Notes under the pieces: generated by a model | The model's input: the letters and a program-made list of their open reading frames with translations, nothing else | The model's database searches: none | Told to the model about the DNA's origin: nothing | Translations under genes and position numbers: made by a program | Shown: piece after piece, positions 7,689 through 14,194 of the stretch | Position numbering within the stretch: the first letter of the stretch is position 1 | Layout of the letters: each line of letters starts with the position of its first letter | NCBI GenBank assembly: GCA_947630355.1 | Contig: CANRHJ010000033.1 | Span: 1 to 14,542 of the forward strand | Direction: 5' to 3' | Length of the DNA: 14,542 nucleotides | DNA from: Candidatus Gastranaerophilales bacterium | GTDB lineage: Bacteria > Cyanobacteriota > Vampirovibrionia > Gastranaerophilales > Gastranaerophilaceae

Positions 7689-8406
7689 AATAATAAAGAA
7701 AATAGAAGATTTTGCGCCCATTTCGACATGCCAGAAATGGGATAACTCGGGCTGGCAAATAAATTTAGGGATAGAGAATGTTAATAAGATACTTTTAGCT
7801 CTTGATGTAACACCTGCTTGTGTTGATGAGGCGGTTAAAAAGAATTGTGATTTGATATTATCACATCATCCGGTATTTTTTAACAGCATAAAGTCCATAG
7901 ATGCACCGTATATCATTAAGGCAATAAAAAATAATATTCAAATATATTCGGCACATACAAATCTTGATATTGCGCAAGGCGGAGTAAGTGAGTATTTGGC
8001 AGAAAAATGCGGATTTAAAGAACTTGATACCGCTTTTGAATTTATTAAATATAAACAATTTGATGAAAAAAAGAATTTTTCAAAATTAATATCGACATTA
8101 AAGACAATATTCAGTCTGCCAAGTTTAAGAGTAGTAAACAGCCGCAGAAAAACCTATAATTCCATAGCATTTTGCTCGGGAAGCGGAGCTGAATTTATTC
8201 AGGACTTAGAAAAAATAGGAATTGATGTATTCATTACCGGTGATTTGAAACACCATCAAGCTTTATCTGCCAATTCCATGACAATAATTGATTTGGGTCA
8301 CTTTCACAGTGAACGTTTTGTTGCTGAAATCTTTCAGAATATTTTACGGGATGAAGATGTAGAAATTATTGCCGCTGTTGAAAAACCGGCATGGGAGTTG
8401 ATTTAA
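7672..8406 (+). CDS. Nif3-like dinuclear metal-centre protein
   Basis: A 244-residue member of the Nif3/YbgI/DUF34 family, toroidal hexamers with a two-metal site per subunit. The family is often labelled GTP cyclohydrolase I type 2, but its cellular role is not settled. The opening WDNSGWQI (23-30) matches the usual family start. Metal-ligand motifs are SHHPVFF (H65, H66), AHTNLD (H95, D99) and, near the C-terminus, GHFHSE (H210, E214). FITGDLKHHQAL (188-198) is the conserved strand-loop before the last ligands. No extra central PII-like domain is present, so this is the short form. The ATG lies within the last codons of coaBC (17-nt overlap), indicating translational coupling. The stop shares one base with the next start. 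Confidence 0.92.
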   Translation: MEKITKIIKKIEDFAPISTCQKWDNSGWQINLGIENVNKILLALDVTPACVDEAVKKNCDLILSHHPVFFNSIKSIDAPYIIKAIKNNIQIYSAHTNLDIAQGGVSEYLAEKCGFKELDTAFEFIKYKQFDEKKNFSKLISTLKTIFSLPSLRVVNSRRKTYNSIAFCSGSGAEFIQDLEKIGIDVFITGDLKHHQALSANSMTIIDLGHFHSERFVAEIFQNILRDEDVEIIAAVEKPAWELI

Positions 8407-8933
8407 TGAAAAAAATTGCAGTTTTACTTTTAGGTTTATTTTTATTTCAAAGTATATGTTTTGCAAAAGATACGATAGAGTTTAACTTTCCCAATGAAGG
8501 GTGGCACAAAGTAGCGAGTCCTGACGGAGTTCAAACTAAACAATGCTTTGTACCTTTCAATCAATCTTCCGAAAATTATACCGAAATGTTGGTTTTTTCG
8601 GAGCGTACTTTAAAAAATAAAGATATTACGTCCATGTCCATCATTCACAAACAATTGGGTAAAGACAGAACTAATTACCCTGATATTGTACCCGAATATA
8701 TAAAACAAAATATTGATGATGCGATGGTTACCTGGTGCAGTCAATTAAAAAATACCTGCTCGGTTGAAAGGGCATTTAAAGGTAATGATGGGGTTATTTT
8801 ATTATTTTATATCAATAAAATGCCTCATTATTCTCAAAATATGTTCGGTCAATGGTCAAATATTCTGAATACGGCAAAACTTTATAATCCTGCGGATAAA
8901 ACTGCCGAACATAAAAATTTAATAGAACTGTAA
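8406..8933 (+). CDS. small secreted protein of unknown function
   Basis: I do not recognise this family. The 175-residue product starts with a clear Sec signal peptide: two lysines, a leucine-rich core and a likely signal peptidase I site after ICFA (residue about 18). The mature part is a mixed alpha/beta domain starting FNFPNEGWHKV, with three cysteines (QCFVPF, TWCSQ, NTCSV), two of which could form a disulphide. It contains no lipobox or second membrane segment, so it is probably periplasmic or exported. I chose the ATG at 8406, which overlaps the preceding TAA by one base (TAATG) and has GGAG at 8394-8397, rather than the in-frame ATG at 8391, because MKK then begins the signal peptide. 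It is set tightly between nif3-like and rsmD genes, 2 nt before the latter, in the same operon. Confidence 0.8.
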   Translation: MKKIAVLLLGLFLFQSICFAKDTIEFNFPNEGWHKVASPDGVQTKQCFVPFNQSSENYTEMLVFSERTLKNKDITSMSIIHKQLGKDRTNYPDIVPEYIKQNIDDAMVTWCSQLKNTCSVERAFKGNDGVILLFYINKMPHYSQNMFGQWSNILNTAKLYNPADKTAEHKNLIEL

Positions 8934-8935
8934 TT

Positions 8936-9475
8936 ATGCAAATAACAGGCGGAATATATAATTCAAGAAAAATAAAAACCGAAGGTTATGAAAATATAAA
9001 ACCAACCTTATCAAAAACACGGCAGGGAATTTTTAATACCCTTTCTTCCTTAATAAGCTTTGAAAATAAAACCTTTTATGATTTATTTTCCGGCAGCGGC
9101 ATTATGGGGCTTGAAGCTTTATCGCGCGGGTTTAAGGTTTTTTGTTTTGAGAAAGATAAAAAAACCGCTATGGCTATTCAGAAAGCTTATAAGTCTTTGG
9201 ATTTAACACCGAATATATTTTTTGGCGATGCGCTTAAAAATATTGTTAAATTAGGAGCAAATAACGCTGATGTTATATTCATTGACCCGCCTTATGAGTC
9301 GGATTTGTATAAATCTTCTCTTGACATTATTTTAAATAACAAAATTTTAAAATCCGACGGGATTATTATTCTTGAGCATCCGGCAGATAAAAAAATTGAT
9401 TTAACAAAATTTAAAGTTTTAAAAATCAAAAAATACGGCAATAAACAAATCACATATTTAAAATTAATAAATTAA
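8936..9475 (+). CDS. rsmD: 16S rRNA (guanine(966)-N(2))-methyltransferase
   Basis: RsmD methylates N2 of G966 in 16S rRNA on the small ribosomal subunit, using S-adenosylmethionine. The 179-residue protein has the family's N-terminal ITGG.YNSRKI segment and KPTLSKTRQGIFNTL (22-36), then the SAM-binding motif YDLFSGSGIMGLEALSRG (48-65), an acidic residue ending the second strand (FEKD), and the catalytic DPPY (117-120). Length and motif order are normal for RsmD, which is often beside coaD; coaD is not present in this window. It is the last gene of the gmk run and is followed by a strong terminator 23 nt downstream. Confidence 0.95.
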   Translation: MQITGGIYNSRKIKTEGYENIKPTLSKTRQGIFNTLSSLISFENKTFYDLFSGSGIMGLEALSRGFKVFCFEKDKKTAMAIQKAYKSLDLTPNIFFGDALKNIVKLGANNADVIFIDPPYESDLYKSSLDIILNNKILKSDGIIILEHPADKKIDLTKFKVLKIKKYGNKQITYLKLIN

Positions 9476-9498
9476 TTATAATAAGACAAAACAATAAT

Positions 9499-9531
9499 AA
9501 AAAGGCGGAACCCATCCGGTTCCGCCTTTTT
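9499..9531. terminator. strong bidirectional intrinsic terminator
   Basis: AAAGGCGGAACC (9501-9512) and GGTTCCGCCTTT (9518-9529) form a perfect 12-bp stem with a 5-nt loop, lengthened by A-T pairs outside. The right side ends in a T-run (9527-9531) and the left begins with an A-run (9499-9503), so it can end transcription in both directions. It sits between the convergent rsmD and LysM genes, exactly where a shared terminator is expected. Confidence 0.93.
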
Positions 9532-9548
9532 AACCTTTCAAACTTTCC

Positions 9549-10136
9549 TTAATTAAGAGGAATGACAAGCTGTTGACCGACAGACAATTTATGTTCGCTG
9601 GCCAGATTATTAGCTTGTTTAATTTTTTCCACTTTGGAAGGATCATACTTTCCGTAAAAACGATAAACAATACTACTCATGGAATCACCGCTTTTTACGG
9701 TATACTTTTCAAAAGTAGGTATTTGTTCTTCATTTAGTGTAGTGTTAGCTGCAGGTATTACCGTAACTTGTTGATTAATTTGAGGCAGCTTGCTTTTTCT
9801 GGATATTTTCTTTTCAAATTTAGGCTGACCTAAAGAAGCCAATTCACTGTCACTTGAAGAAACACCCGAGCCGATACTTAATATACCGTTCATCATAAAA
9901 ATACATAAAGCACCCGCTATAAATCCGGTTAATAAATAAACACCGGGCGATTTCTCCTCTTTAGGGCTTATTTTAAAACTCTGCCATAACAAGTCTAATT
10001 CTTTTTGTTTACCCTGTCTTTTATAAGCCTTAGGTGTATTATCTTCTTGGCTAAACTCTTTTTGACTTTTAATTTCAGATAAAAAAGCTATTTTTTCATC
10101 TGATAGATTTGATCTGTATATTGATGAATTTCTCAT
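9549..10136 (-). CDS. single-pass membrane protein with C-terminal LysM domain
   Basis: A 195-residue protein with no known specific name. Residues 1-65 are polar and charged, without a signal peptide. About 66-88 form a single hydrophobic segment. A Ser/Lys-rich linker follows, and the C-terminus is a LysM domain (145-194: YTVKSGDSMSSIVYRFYG, IKQANNL, LSVGQQLVIP). LysM domains bind N-acetylglucosamine polymers such as peptidoglycan. By the topology rule (lysines before the segment) the N-terminal part should be cytoplasmic and the LysM outside, so the protein would tie the inner membrane to the cell wall. No catalytic domain is visible. The gene faces rsmD across the shared terminator and has its own upstream promoter. 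GGGG eight bases before the ATG is a weak ribosome site. Confidence 0.85.
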   Translation of the reverse strand: MRNSSIYRSNLSDEKIAFLSEIKSQKEFSQEDNTPKAYKRQGKQKELDLLWQSFKISPKEEKSPGVYLLTGFIAGALCIFMMNGILSIGSGVSSSDSELASLGQPKFEKKISRKSKLPQINQQVTVIPAANTTLNEEQIPTFEKYTVKSGDSMSSIVYRFYGKYDPSKVEKIKQANNLASEHKLSVGQQLVIPLN

Positions 10137-10172
10137 TTATTATACCCCATAATCCTTTCCGCCTCTATTGTT

Positions 10173-10202
10173 ATGATATCTCAATAAATATTATGAAGTC
10201 AA
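10173..10202 (-). promoter_or_regulatory. sigma-70 promoter of the LysM gene
   Basis: On the minus strand TTGACT (10202-10197) and TATCAT (10178-10173) each match five of six consensus bases and are separated by 18 nt. Transcription would start near 10166, giving a leader of about 30 nt before the ATG at 10136. It lies downstream of the hairpin that ends the preceding minus-strand gene, consistent with independent transcription. Confidence 0.65.
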
Positions 10203-10224
10203 GCAATTATAGCCATTTATTACA

Positions 10225-10256
10225 AAACCGACTCATGTTTTTACAATCGTCGGTTT
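10225..10256 (-). terminator. probable terminator of the HEAT-repeat gene
   Basis: AAACCGAC (10225-10232) and GTCGGTTT (10249-10256) form an 8-bp perfect stem with a 16-nt loop. Read on the minus strand, the stem is followed by a short T-run (TTTTG) and it lies 33 nt after the stop of the HEAT-repeat gene. The long loop and short U-run make it a moderate candidate. Confidence 0.55.
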
Positions 10257-10288
10257 AAAATTATTCATAAATAAAAATCTTTAATAAG

Positions 10289-10582
10289 TTAAGCAGCCTG
10301 ACCTTTAATTTCTTTTATTAAATAATTTGCAATCCATTCAAAATCACTGTTTGATTTTGCCGCTCTTTTTAAATAATCAATTGATGATTCACCAATTCTT
10401 ATTAAAACCATAGCAACTATTCCTCTGGTTTTTCCTTTTACGAATTGAAGCGAATCAACTAAAGAAGGTACTGCATCTTTACCTATATTTACCAATTCAT
10501 TTTCTATTGCGTTTTTTGCATTATTATCAGCTGTTTCCAGCTTATCTAAATATTCATTTATCGGTGTTAATACTGCGTTCAT
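10289..10582 (-). CDS. small HEAT-repeat protein
   Basis: A 97-residue, probably cytoplasmic protein of unknown specific role. Residues 23-75 look like about two HEAT-type helical hairpins: A..ENELVNIGKDAVPSLVDSL followed by KTRGIVAMVLIRIGESSIDYLKRA, with the typical IG and VP/SI turns. HEAT repeats form protein-binding solenoids; a partner cannot be named from context. The ATG at 10582 is supported by AGAGG eight bases upstream. A longer frame from a TTG at 10627 would add a basic stretch with no ribosome site and was not chosen. TATAAT on the minus strand at 10621-10616 could be its -10 element, although no good -35 is visible. The gene is divergent from the unknown gene at 10895. Confidence 0.75.
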   Translation of the reverse strand: MNAVLTPINEYLDKLETADNNAKNAIENELVNIGKDAVPSLVDSLQFVKGKTRGIVAMVLIRIGESSIDYLKRAAKSNSDFEWIANYLIKEIKGQAA

Positions 10583-10615
10583 TGATATGCCTCTTCTGAT
10601 TTTCTTCACGATTTT

Positions 10616-10621
10616 ATTATA
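10616..10621 (-). promoter_or_regulatory. possible -10 element of the HEAT-repeat gene
   Basis: A perfect TATAAT on the minus strand lies 34 nt upstream of the ATG at 10582, a plausible distance. The region 17-18 nt further upstream (ACGGGA) does not resemble a -35 hexamer, so the assignment depends on the -10 alone. Confidence 0.35.
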
Positions 10622-10627
10622 AATCAA

Positions 10628-10894
10628 AAAATGTATTTTCCCGTTTTTTTAATATATTCTTTATATGTTGTCTGTATCCTTTTATTTATAAGCTTTTTTC
10701 AGAATATTTAATCAGGTAATACTCTCTAAAATTTAATTTCTCCTTTTAATTTTTATTATATTTTTCAAAAAATAGCCCGTTTATTTAGTCAATATATTAT
10801 ACGTTGGTCTATTTTATTGTTTATAAAATATATTTAAACTGAATATATCCTGAGGGATATGGAAGTGTGTATTATTCATTACGGGGTATAGAAA
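10628..10894. other. divergent intergenic region
   Basis: This AT-rich gap separates the divergent HEAT-repeat and 10895 genes. It contains a short hairpin, ATATCC (10845-10850) TGAG GGATAT (10855-10860), about 35 nt before the plus-strand gene. A ten-codon frame from the ATG at 10859 ends with TAG at 10889, three bases before the gene's ATG. Several TA-rich stretches around 10790-10840 could be promoter elements, but none stands out. Confidence 0.4.
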
Positions 10895-11203
10895 ATGCTG
10901 ATAGAAAAGTATATTAACGGATTAAATCAAAGAAATCAAATTGAATTTAAGAATGTTTCCAAAGACATAATTCCGTGGCTGGAACAAACTGCAGGTGAGA
11001 ATAATTGTACTGTTGATAAAAAGGAATGGAAAAGTAAATATAACAGTTATGTTATTTATGATTATGAACCGTTTTGTTCCGACGGATTTGAAATAAATAT
11101 TACCGTCTCTTCTCATGACGTTAATTACCTGTATTTCCTAAAATTTTTATATGACAATAAACTTGATACAATTGAATACTTAAATAATTGTATAAACAAT
11201 TAA
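10895..11203 (+). CDS. small protein of unknown function
   Basis: I do not recognise this 102-residue protein. It is acidic to neutral, with no signal peptide or membrane segment, so probably cytoplasmic. The sequence suggests an alpha/beta fold: an N-terminal helix (LIEKYINGLNQ), central strands (KYNSYVIYDYEPF; GFEINITVSS) and a C-terminal helix rich in Leu and Tyr (NYLYFLKFLYDN). Two cysteines (C38, C61) are far apart. The ATG is preceded by GGGG at 10883-10886. It lies 39 nt upstream of the membrane-anchored Hsp20-like gene with no terminator between them, so the two are probably co-transcribed. Codon use resembles that of the neighbours, which argues that it is a real gene. Confidence 0.65.
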   Translation: MLIEKYINGLNQRNQIEFKNVSKDIIPWLEQTAGENNCTVDKKEWKSKYNSYVIYDYEPFCSDGFEINITVSSHDVNYLYFLKFLYDNKLDTIEYLNNCINN

Positions 11204-11242
11204 ACAGGTGTAAAATTATAAAACAAAAAGAAAGGAAGCAAT

Positions 11243-11857
11243 ATGGAAGAAAACAACAACGAACATCTTTATTCAAGCATGGAAGATAAGCCGAAATCAT
11301 GCTTTGATAATGATTGCCGGAAAAAATGTATAGCCATGACACTGGCGGCATTTTTAGGCGGTTTTTTGGCATTCTATTTTGTATTTGACCAATATATGGA
11401 AAGACAATCCCGCCCGCACGGATTTCATCCTAAGAAATTTGAAAGAATGTTGTTGGATGATATGGATATAGAGAGAATGTACAATGAAGAAATGAAAGCG
11501 TTTGATGATATGTTTAAGCCTCATCACAAAATCAAACCGCCCTTATTTAAACATAATGAATTGGCCATGCCTTTATTTATGTCTAACAACGTAAAGATTA
11601 AAACAGAATTTGAAGACAACAGATACAATATTATAATAGGGTTAAAACCGTTTCAAAATGATGAAAATAAAGTTAATTACAATATAGAAGGAAGAAAGTT
11701 AACTATTTTCGGTAATTCGCAGGTAAAAGATAAAAATTATGAACAGGATTTAGCTTTTTCGCAGGATTTCATATTGCCGGAGAATGCCGATACAGCTAAT
11801 ATTTCAAAAATTAAAGACGGAAATAAATTAATTATTTCTGTGCCTATTAAAGATTAA
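11243..11857 (+). CDS. membrane-anchored alpha-crystallin (Hsp20)-like protein
   Basis: A 204-residue protein with three parts: a polar, acidic N-terminus with three cysteines (C20, C25, C29); one hydrophobic segment (about 29-48: CIAMTLAAFLGGFLAFYFVF); and a long linker (about 50-115) rich in Met, His and charged residues, ending in a C-terminal beta-sandwich like the small-heat-shock alpha-crystallin domain. The last part shows YNIIIGLKPF, VNYNIEGRKLTIFG, QDFILPENADTANISKIKDGNKLIISVP, the usual strand order with the DF.LP.NAD turn. Small heat-shock proteins hold unfolding proteins; a tethered form might act at the membrane or outside it. The I-x-I tail that helps oligomers assemble is not visible. 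AGGAAG at 11233-11238 is a good ribosome site. The 3' end overlaps the convergent folC by 11 nt. Confidence 0.75.
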   Translation: MEENNNEHLYSSMEDKPKSCFDNDCRKKCIAMTLAAFLGGFLAFYFVFDQYMERQSRPHGFHPKKFERMLLDDMDIERMYNEEMKAFDDMFKPHHKIKPPLFKHNELAMPLFMSNNVKIKTEFEDNRYNIIIGLKPFQNDENKVNYNIEGRKLTIFGNSQVKDKNYEQDLAFSQDFILPENADTANISKIKDGNKLIISVPIKD

Positions 11858-13076
11858 TTATATCATTATATATTTGACCAATCATATAAAGACTGCCCGT
11901 TACTATTTTAAGGCAGTCTTGCCGTATTATATTTTCCAATTCATCTTCTTTAATCAGTTTTAAATTTATTTTTCGGTTTATTGTTCTTTGATATTCTTCA
12001 AAACTTAACGCATCTTGATGTTTAAACTCGTAATAATAAACAATATCATTATCTTCAAATAAAATATCCGCAATTTTGGTGTATTCTTTAGTTTTAAGAG
12101 ATGAATAAATAAAAATACGTTTTTGATTTCTAAAACAAAAATCAAGACTTTTCCTTAATTGTAAAGCACCATCAGGATTATGCGCGCCGTCAATTATAAG
12201 ATTTTTGGACTTGAAATATTCAAATCTTGCAGGCCACCTTACTGTTTCAAGTCCTTTTTGGACTGCCTTATCCGATACTCCTTTTATTTGTTTTACCGCT
12301 TCAAGTGCCAATATAATATTATCTTTTTGATACATCCCAAATAAAGCAAACGGGTATTTATTTCCGTTAATTTTTACATAATTTATTCCGTTTTCAAAAA
12401 TTATTTCCGCATCATTTTTAACGGTAATTAATTTTGCAAATAAGGCTTCTGCCTCCCGTTTCACCGTTTTATAACCTTTATTATCAGCCGAAATAATTAC
12501 ACTGCATCCTTTTTTTATTATACCTGATTTTTCTTTTGCAATCTGTTCAATACTTTTCCCGAGTCTGTCCGTATGGTCAAATGATATGGATGTTATTATT
12601 GAGACAAGAGGTTTTTTTATAATATTTGTAGCATCAAATCTTCCGCCCAAACCGGTTTCAATTACGGCTATATCAACATTATTATCCGCGAAATATTTAT
12701 ATGCCGCCGCCGTTAATATTTCAAATTCCGTTAAATCAATTTCGTTTTCCTCTGCCGTTGTACATATTTCATTTATGTATTTTTCAAAATCAGCTTGACT
12801 TATATCCTCACCGTTTATTTTTATTCGTTCCGTATAATCAACCAAATGCGGACTGGTATATAATCCGGTTTTATAGCCGGAATATTTCAATATATTCGCA
12901 ATAACGGCCGCAACCGAACCTTTACCGTTAGTTCCCGCTATATGTATTATTTGATATTGTTCCTGAGGATTACCCGTTAACTCCGCCATAGCCAAAGATC
13001 GTTCCAAACCCAAGTTAATCCTGAATTTTCCTTTTGATGTTATATATTTTATTGACTCTGAATATGCTAATTTCAT
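11847..13076 (-). CDS. folC: folylpolyglutamate synthase / dihydrofolate synthase
   Basis: FolC adds glutamate to folates with ATP in the cytoplasm, and in many bacteria also makes dihydrofolate from dihydropteroate. The 409-residue protein has the family's LGLERS segment (22-27), the P-loop GTNGKGS (48-54), YTSPHLVDYTERI (73-85), IETGLGGRFDATN (139-151), the SFDHTDRLG Mg/phosphate motif (165-173), the KEKSGI lysine segment (181-186) and the C-terminal-domain motif DGAHNPDGA (296-304). Length is normal. Whether it has one or both activities cannot be read from these motifs. Its ATG overlaps the murG stop as ATGA, so the two genes are translationally coupled. Its last coding bases overlap the convergent Hsp20-like gene, and a 9-bp hairpin is embedded near its 3' end. 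Confidence 0.95.
   Translation of the reverse strand: MKLAYSESIKYITSKGKFRINLGLERSLAMAELTGNPQEQYQIIHIAGTNGKGSVAAVIANILKYSGYKTGLYTSPHLVDYTERIKINGEDISQADFEKYINEICTTAEENEIDLTEFEILTAAAYKYFADNNVDIAVIETGLGGRFDATNIIKKPLVSIITSISFDHTDRLGKSIEQIAKEKSGIIKKGCSVIISADNKGYKTVKREAEALFAKLITVKNDAEIIFENGINYVKINGNKYPFALFGMYQKDNIILALEAVKQIKGVSDKAVQKGLETVRWPARFEYFKSKNLIIDGAHNPDGALQLRKSLDFCFRNQKRIFIYSSLKTKEYTKIADILFEDNDIVYYYEFKHQDALSFEEYQRTINRKINLKLIKEDELENIIRQDCLKIVTGSLYMIGQIYNDIINL
11889..11920. terminator. hairpin inside the 3' end of folC, possible terminator of the Hsp20-like gene
   Basis: AAGACTGCC (11889-11897) and GGCAGTCTT (11912-11920) form a perfect 9-bp stem with a 14-nt loop, 31 nt after the stop of the plus-strand Hsp20-like gene and within the coding end of folC. 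On the plus strand it is followed by GCCG rather than a U-run; on the minus strand by TTTATATG. It may stop or stabilise the plus-strand message, but the weak U-tracts keep confidence low. Confidence 0.4.
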
Positions 13077-14194
13077 TGAATGATACTTTTCAATTGTTTT
13101 ACTATTTCTTTTGCGGGATTATTCTTTGCTGATTTTTGTGCCTTTTCCCGCATTTGTGCTAACTTATTACCGTCATTAATAAGACTCATCAAAATATTTA
13201 AAAGATTAATTTCATTACAATCACTGTCTTCCAAATATAAAGCGATACCTTTATCACACATCTCGCGTGCATTTTTACGCTGATGATCCTGAGCAGCAAA
13301 AGGATACGGAACTAAAATCGAGGCAAGACCGCATTGGATTATTTCCGAAAGGCTCAAAGAACCGGCTCTCGCTATTACTATATCACTCGCTTTTAAAGGA
13401 TATACCATTTCATCAAAATAAGGTCTTAACAATATATTTTCATTATACTTATAAGCGGGATATATTTTTTCCAGTTCTTCACAAACCTCGTTATACTTAT
13501 TTTTTCCGGTTTGTAATATTACAAAATTATCCGTATTTTCCGCAAGATTTTTCAATAATTTAATCATGGCGGAATTAATTGTTTTAGCGCCTTGAGAACC
13601 GCCCATAGCAAATATTACACGTTTTTGTGCATCAATATTTAATTTTTCGCGCGCTTCTTGCCTTGATACGGTATAAAAAACATCTCTAATAGGATTTCCG
13701 TTAAATTTTATATTTTTTGATTTCAGGAATTTCATTGAGTTCTCAAAAGCTACCGAAACGATTTTTGCCTTAGGTGCAGCCATTTTAGAGACCAAACCGG
13801 GTATTGAATCACAATCGTGAATCATATATGGCGTTTTTCTGCTCATGGCTGCCAGTATTACCGGAGCGGAAACATACCCGCCTGTTGTAAATATCGCATT
13901 CGGTTTATATTTTTTTATATAGCCTGATGCTTTTATGAATGCAAAAAATAATTGTATTCCCCACTTTATAAAAGCAAAACTTATTTTTCTGGGCATACCC
14001 GTAACGTTTACGGGTAAAAATTCCACCTGAGGGTATTTCTTAATAATTTCAAACTCCAAATTTTCAGGATTACCAATAAAATAAATTTTGGATGTATCTT
14101 CATCATTCAATAAATTTTCAATAACAGTAACAGCCGGATAAATATGGCCTCCGGTTCCCCCTCCCGATACAAAGTAAACATTATTCTCTGACAT
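13073..14194 (-). CDS. murG: UDP-N-acetylglucosamine--N-acetylmuramyl-(pentapeptide) pyrophosphoryl-undecaprenol N-acetylglucosamine transferase
   Basis: MurG adds GlcNAc to lipid I to form lipid II on the inner face of the cytoplasmic membrane, the last intracellular step of peptidoglycan synthesis. The 373-residue GT28 protein has the N-terminal GGGTGGH loop (11-17), the GGYVSAP segment (105-111), the second glycine loop GGSQGA (198-203), and the UDP-GlcNAc site ARAGSLSLSE (275-284) followed by PYPFAAQDHQRKNA. Where most MurG proteins have HEQN, this one reads HDCD (126-129), keeping the His but changing three positions. The start overlaps the ftsW end by 14 nt and its stop overlaps folC by 4 nt, so the three are read as one operon. 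In many bacteria murC or murB follows murG; here folC does. Confidence 0.96.
   Translation of the reverse strand: MSENNVYFVSGGGTGGHIYPAVTVIENLLNDEDTSKIYFIGNPENLEFEIIKKYPQVEFLPVNVTGMPRKISFAFIKWGIQLFFAFIKASGYIKKYKPNAIFTTGGYVSAPVILAAMSRKTPYMIHDCDSIPGLVSKMAAPKAKIVSVAFENSMKFLKSKNIKFNGNPIRDVFYTVSRQEAREKLNIDAQKRVIFAMGGSQGAKTINSAMIKLLKNLAENTDNFVILQTGKNKYNEVCEELEKIYPAYKYNENILLRPYFDEMVYPLKASDIVIARAGSLSLSEIIQCGLASILVPYPFAAQDHQRKNAREMCDKGIALYLEDSDCNEINLLNILMSLINDGNKLAQMREKAQKSAKNNPAKEIVKQLKSIIQ

Noticed and set aside
10133..10150. Five-codon leader frame (MGYNK) overlapping the LysM start as ATGA
   Set aside because: Its purine-rich site lies only 2 nt from its ATG, too close for normal initiation; probably chance.
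10883..10897. GGGGTATA shared before the starts at 10136 (minus) and 10895 (plus)
   Set aside because: Only two cases, and the similarity is short; it is adequately explained as G-rich ribosome sites followed by AT-rich spacers.
10859..10897. Recoded TAG stop (amber readthrough)
   Set aside because: Other genes end with TAA/TGA and nothing indicates recoding; the upstream ten codons do not resemble a missing domain.
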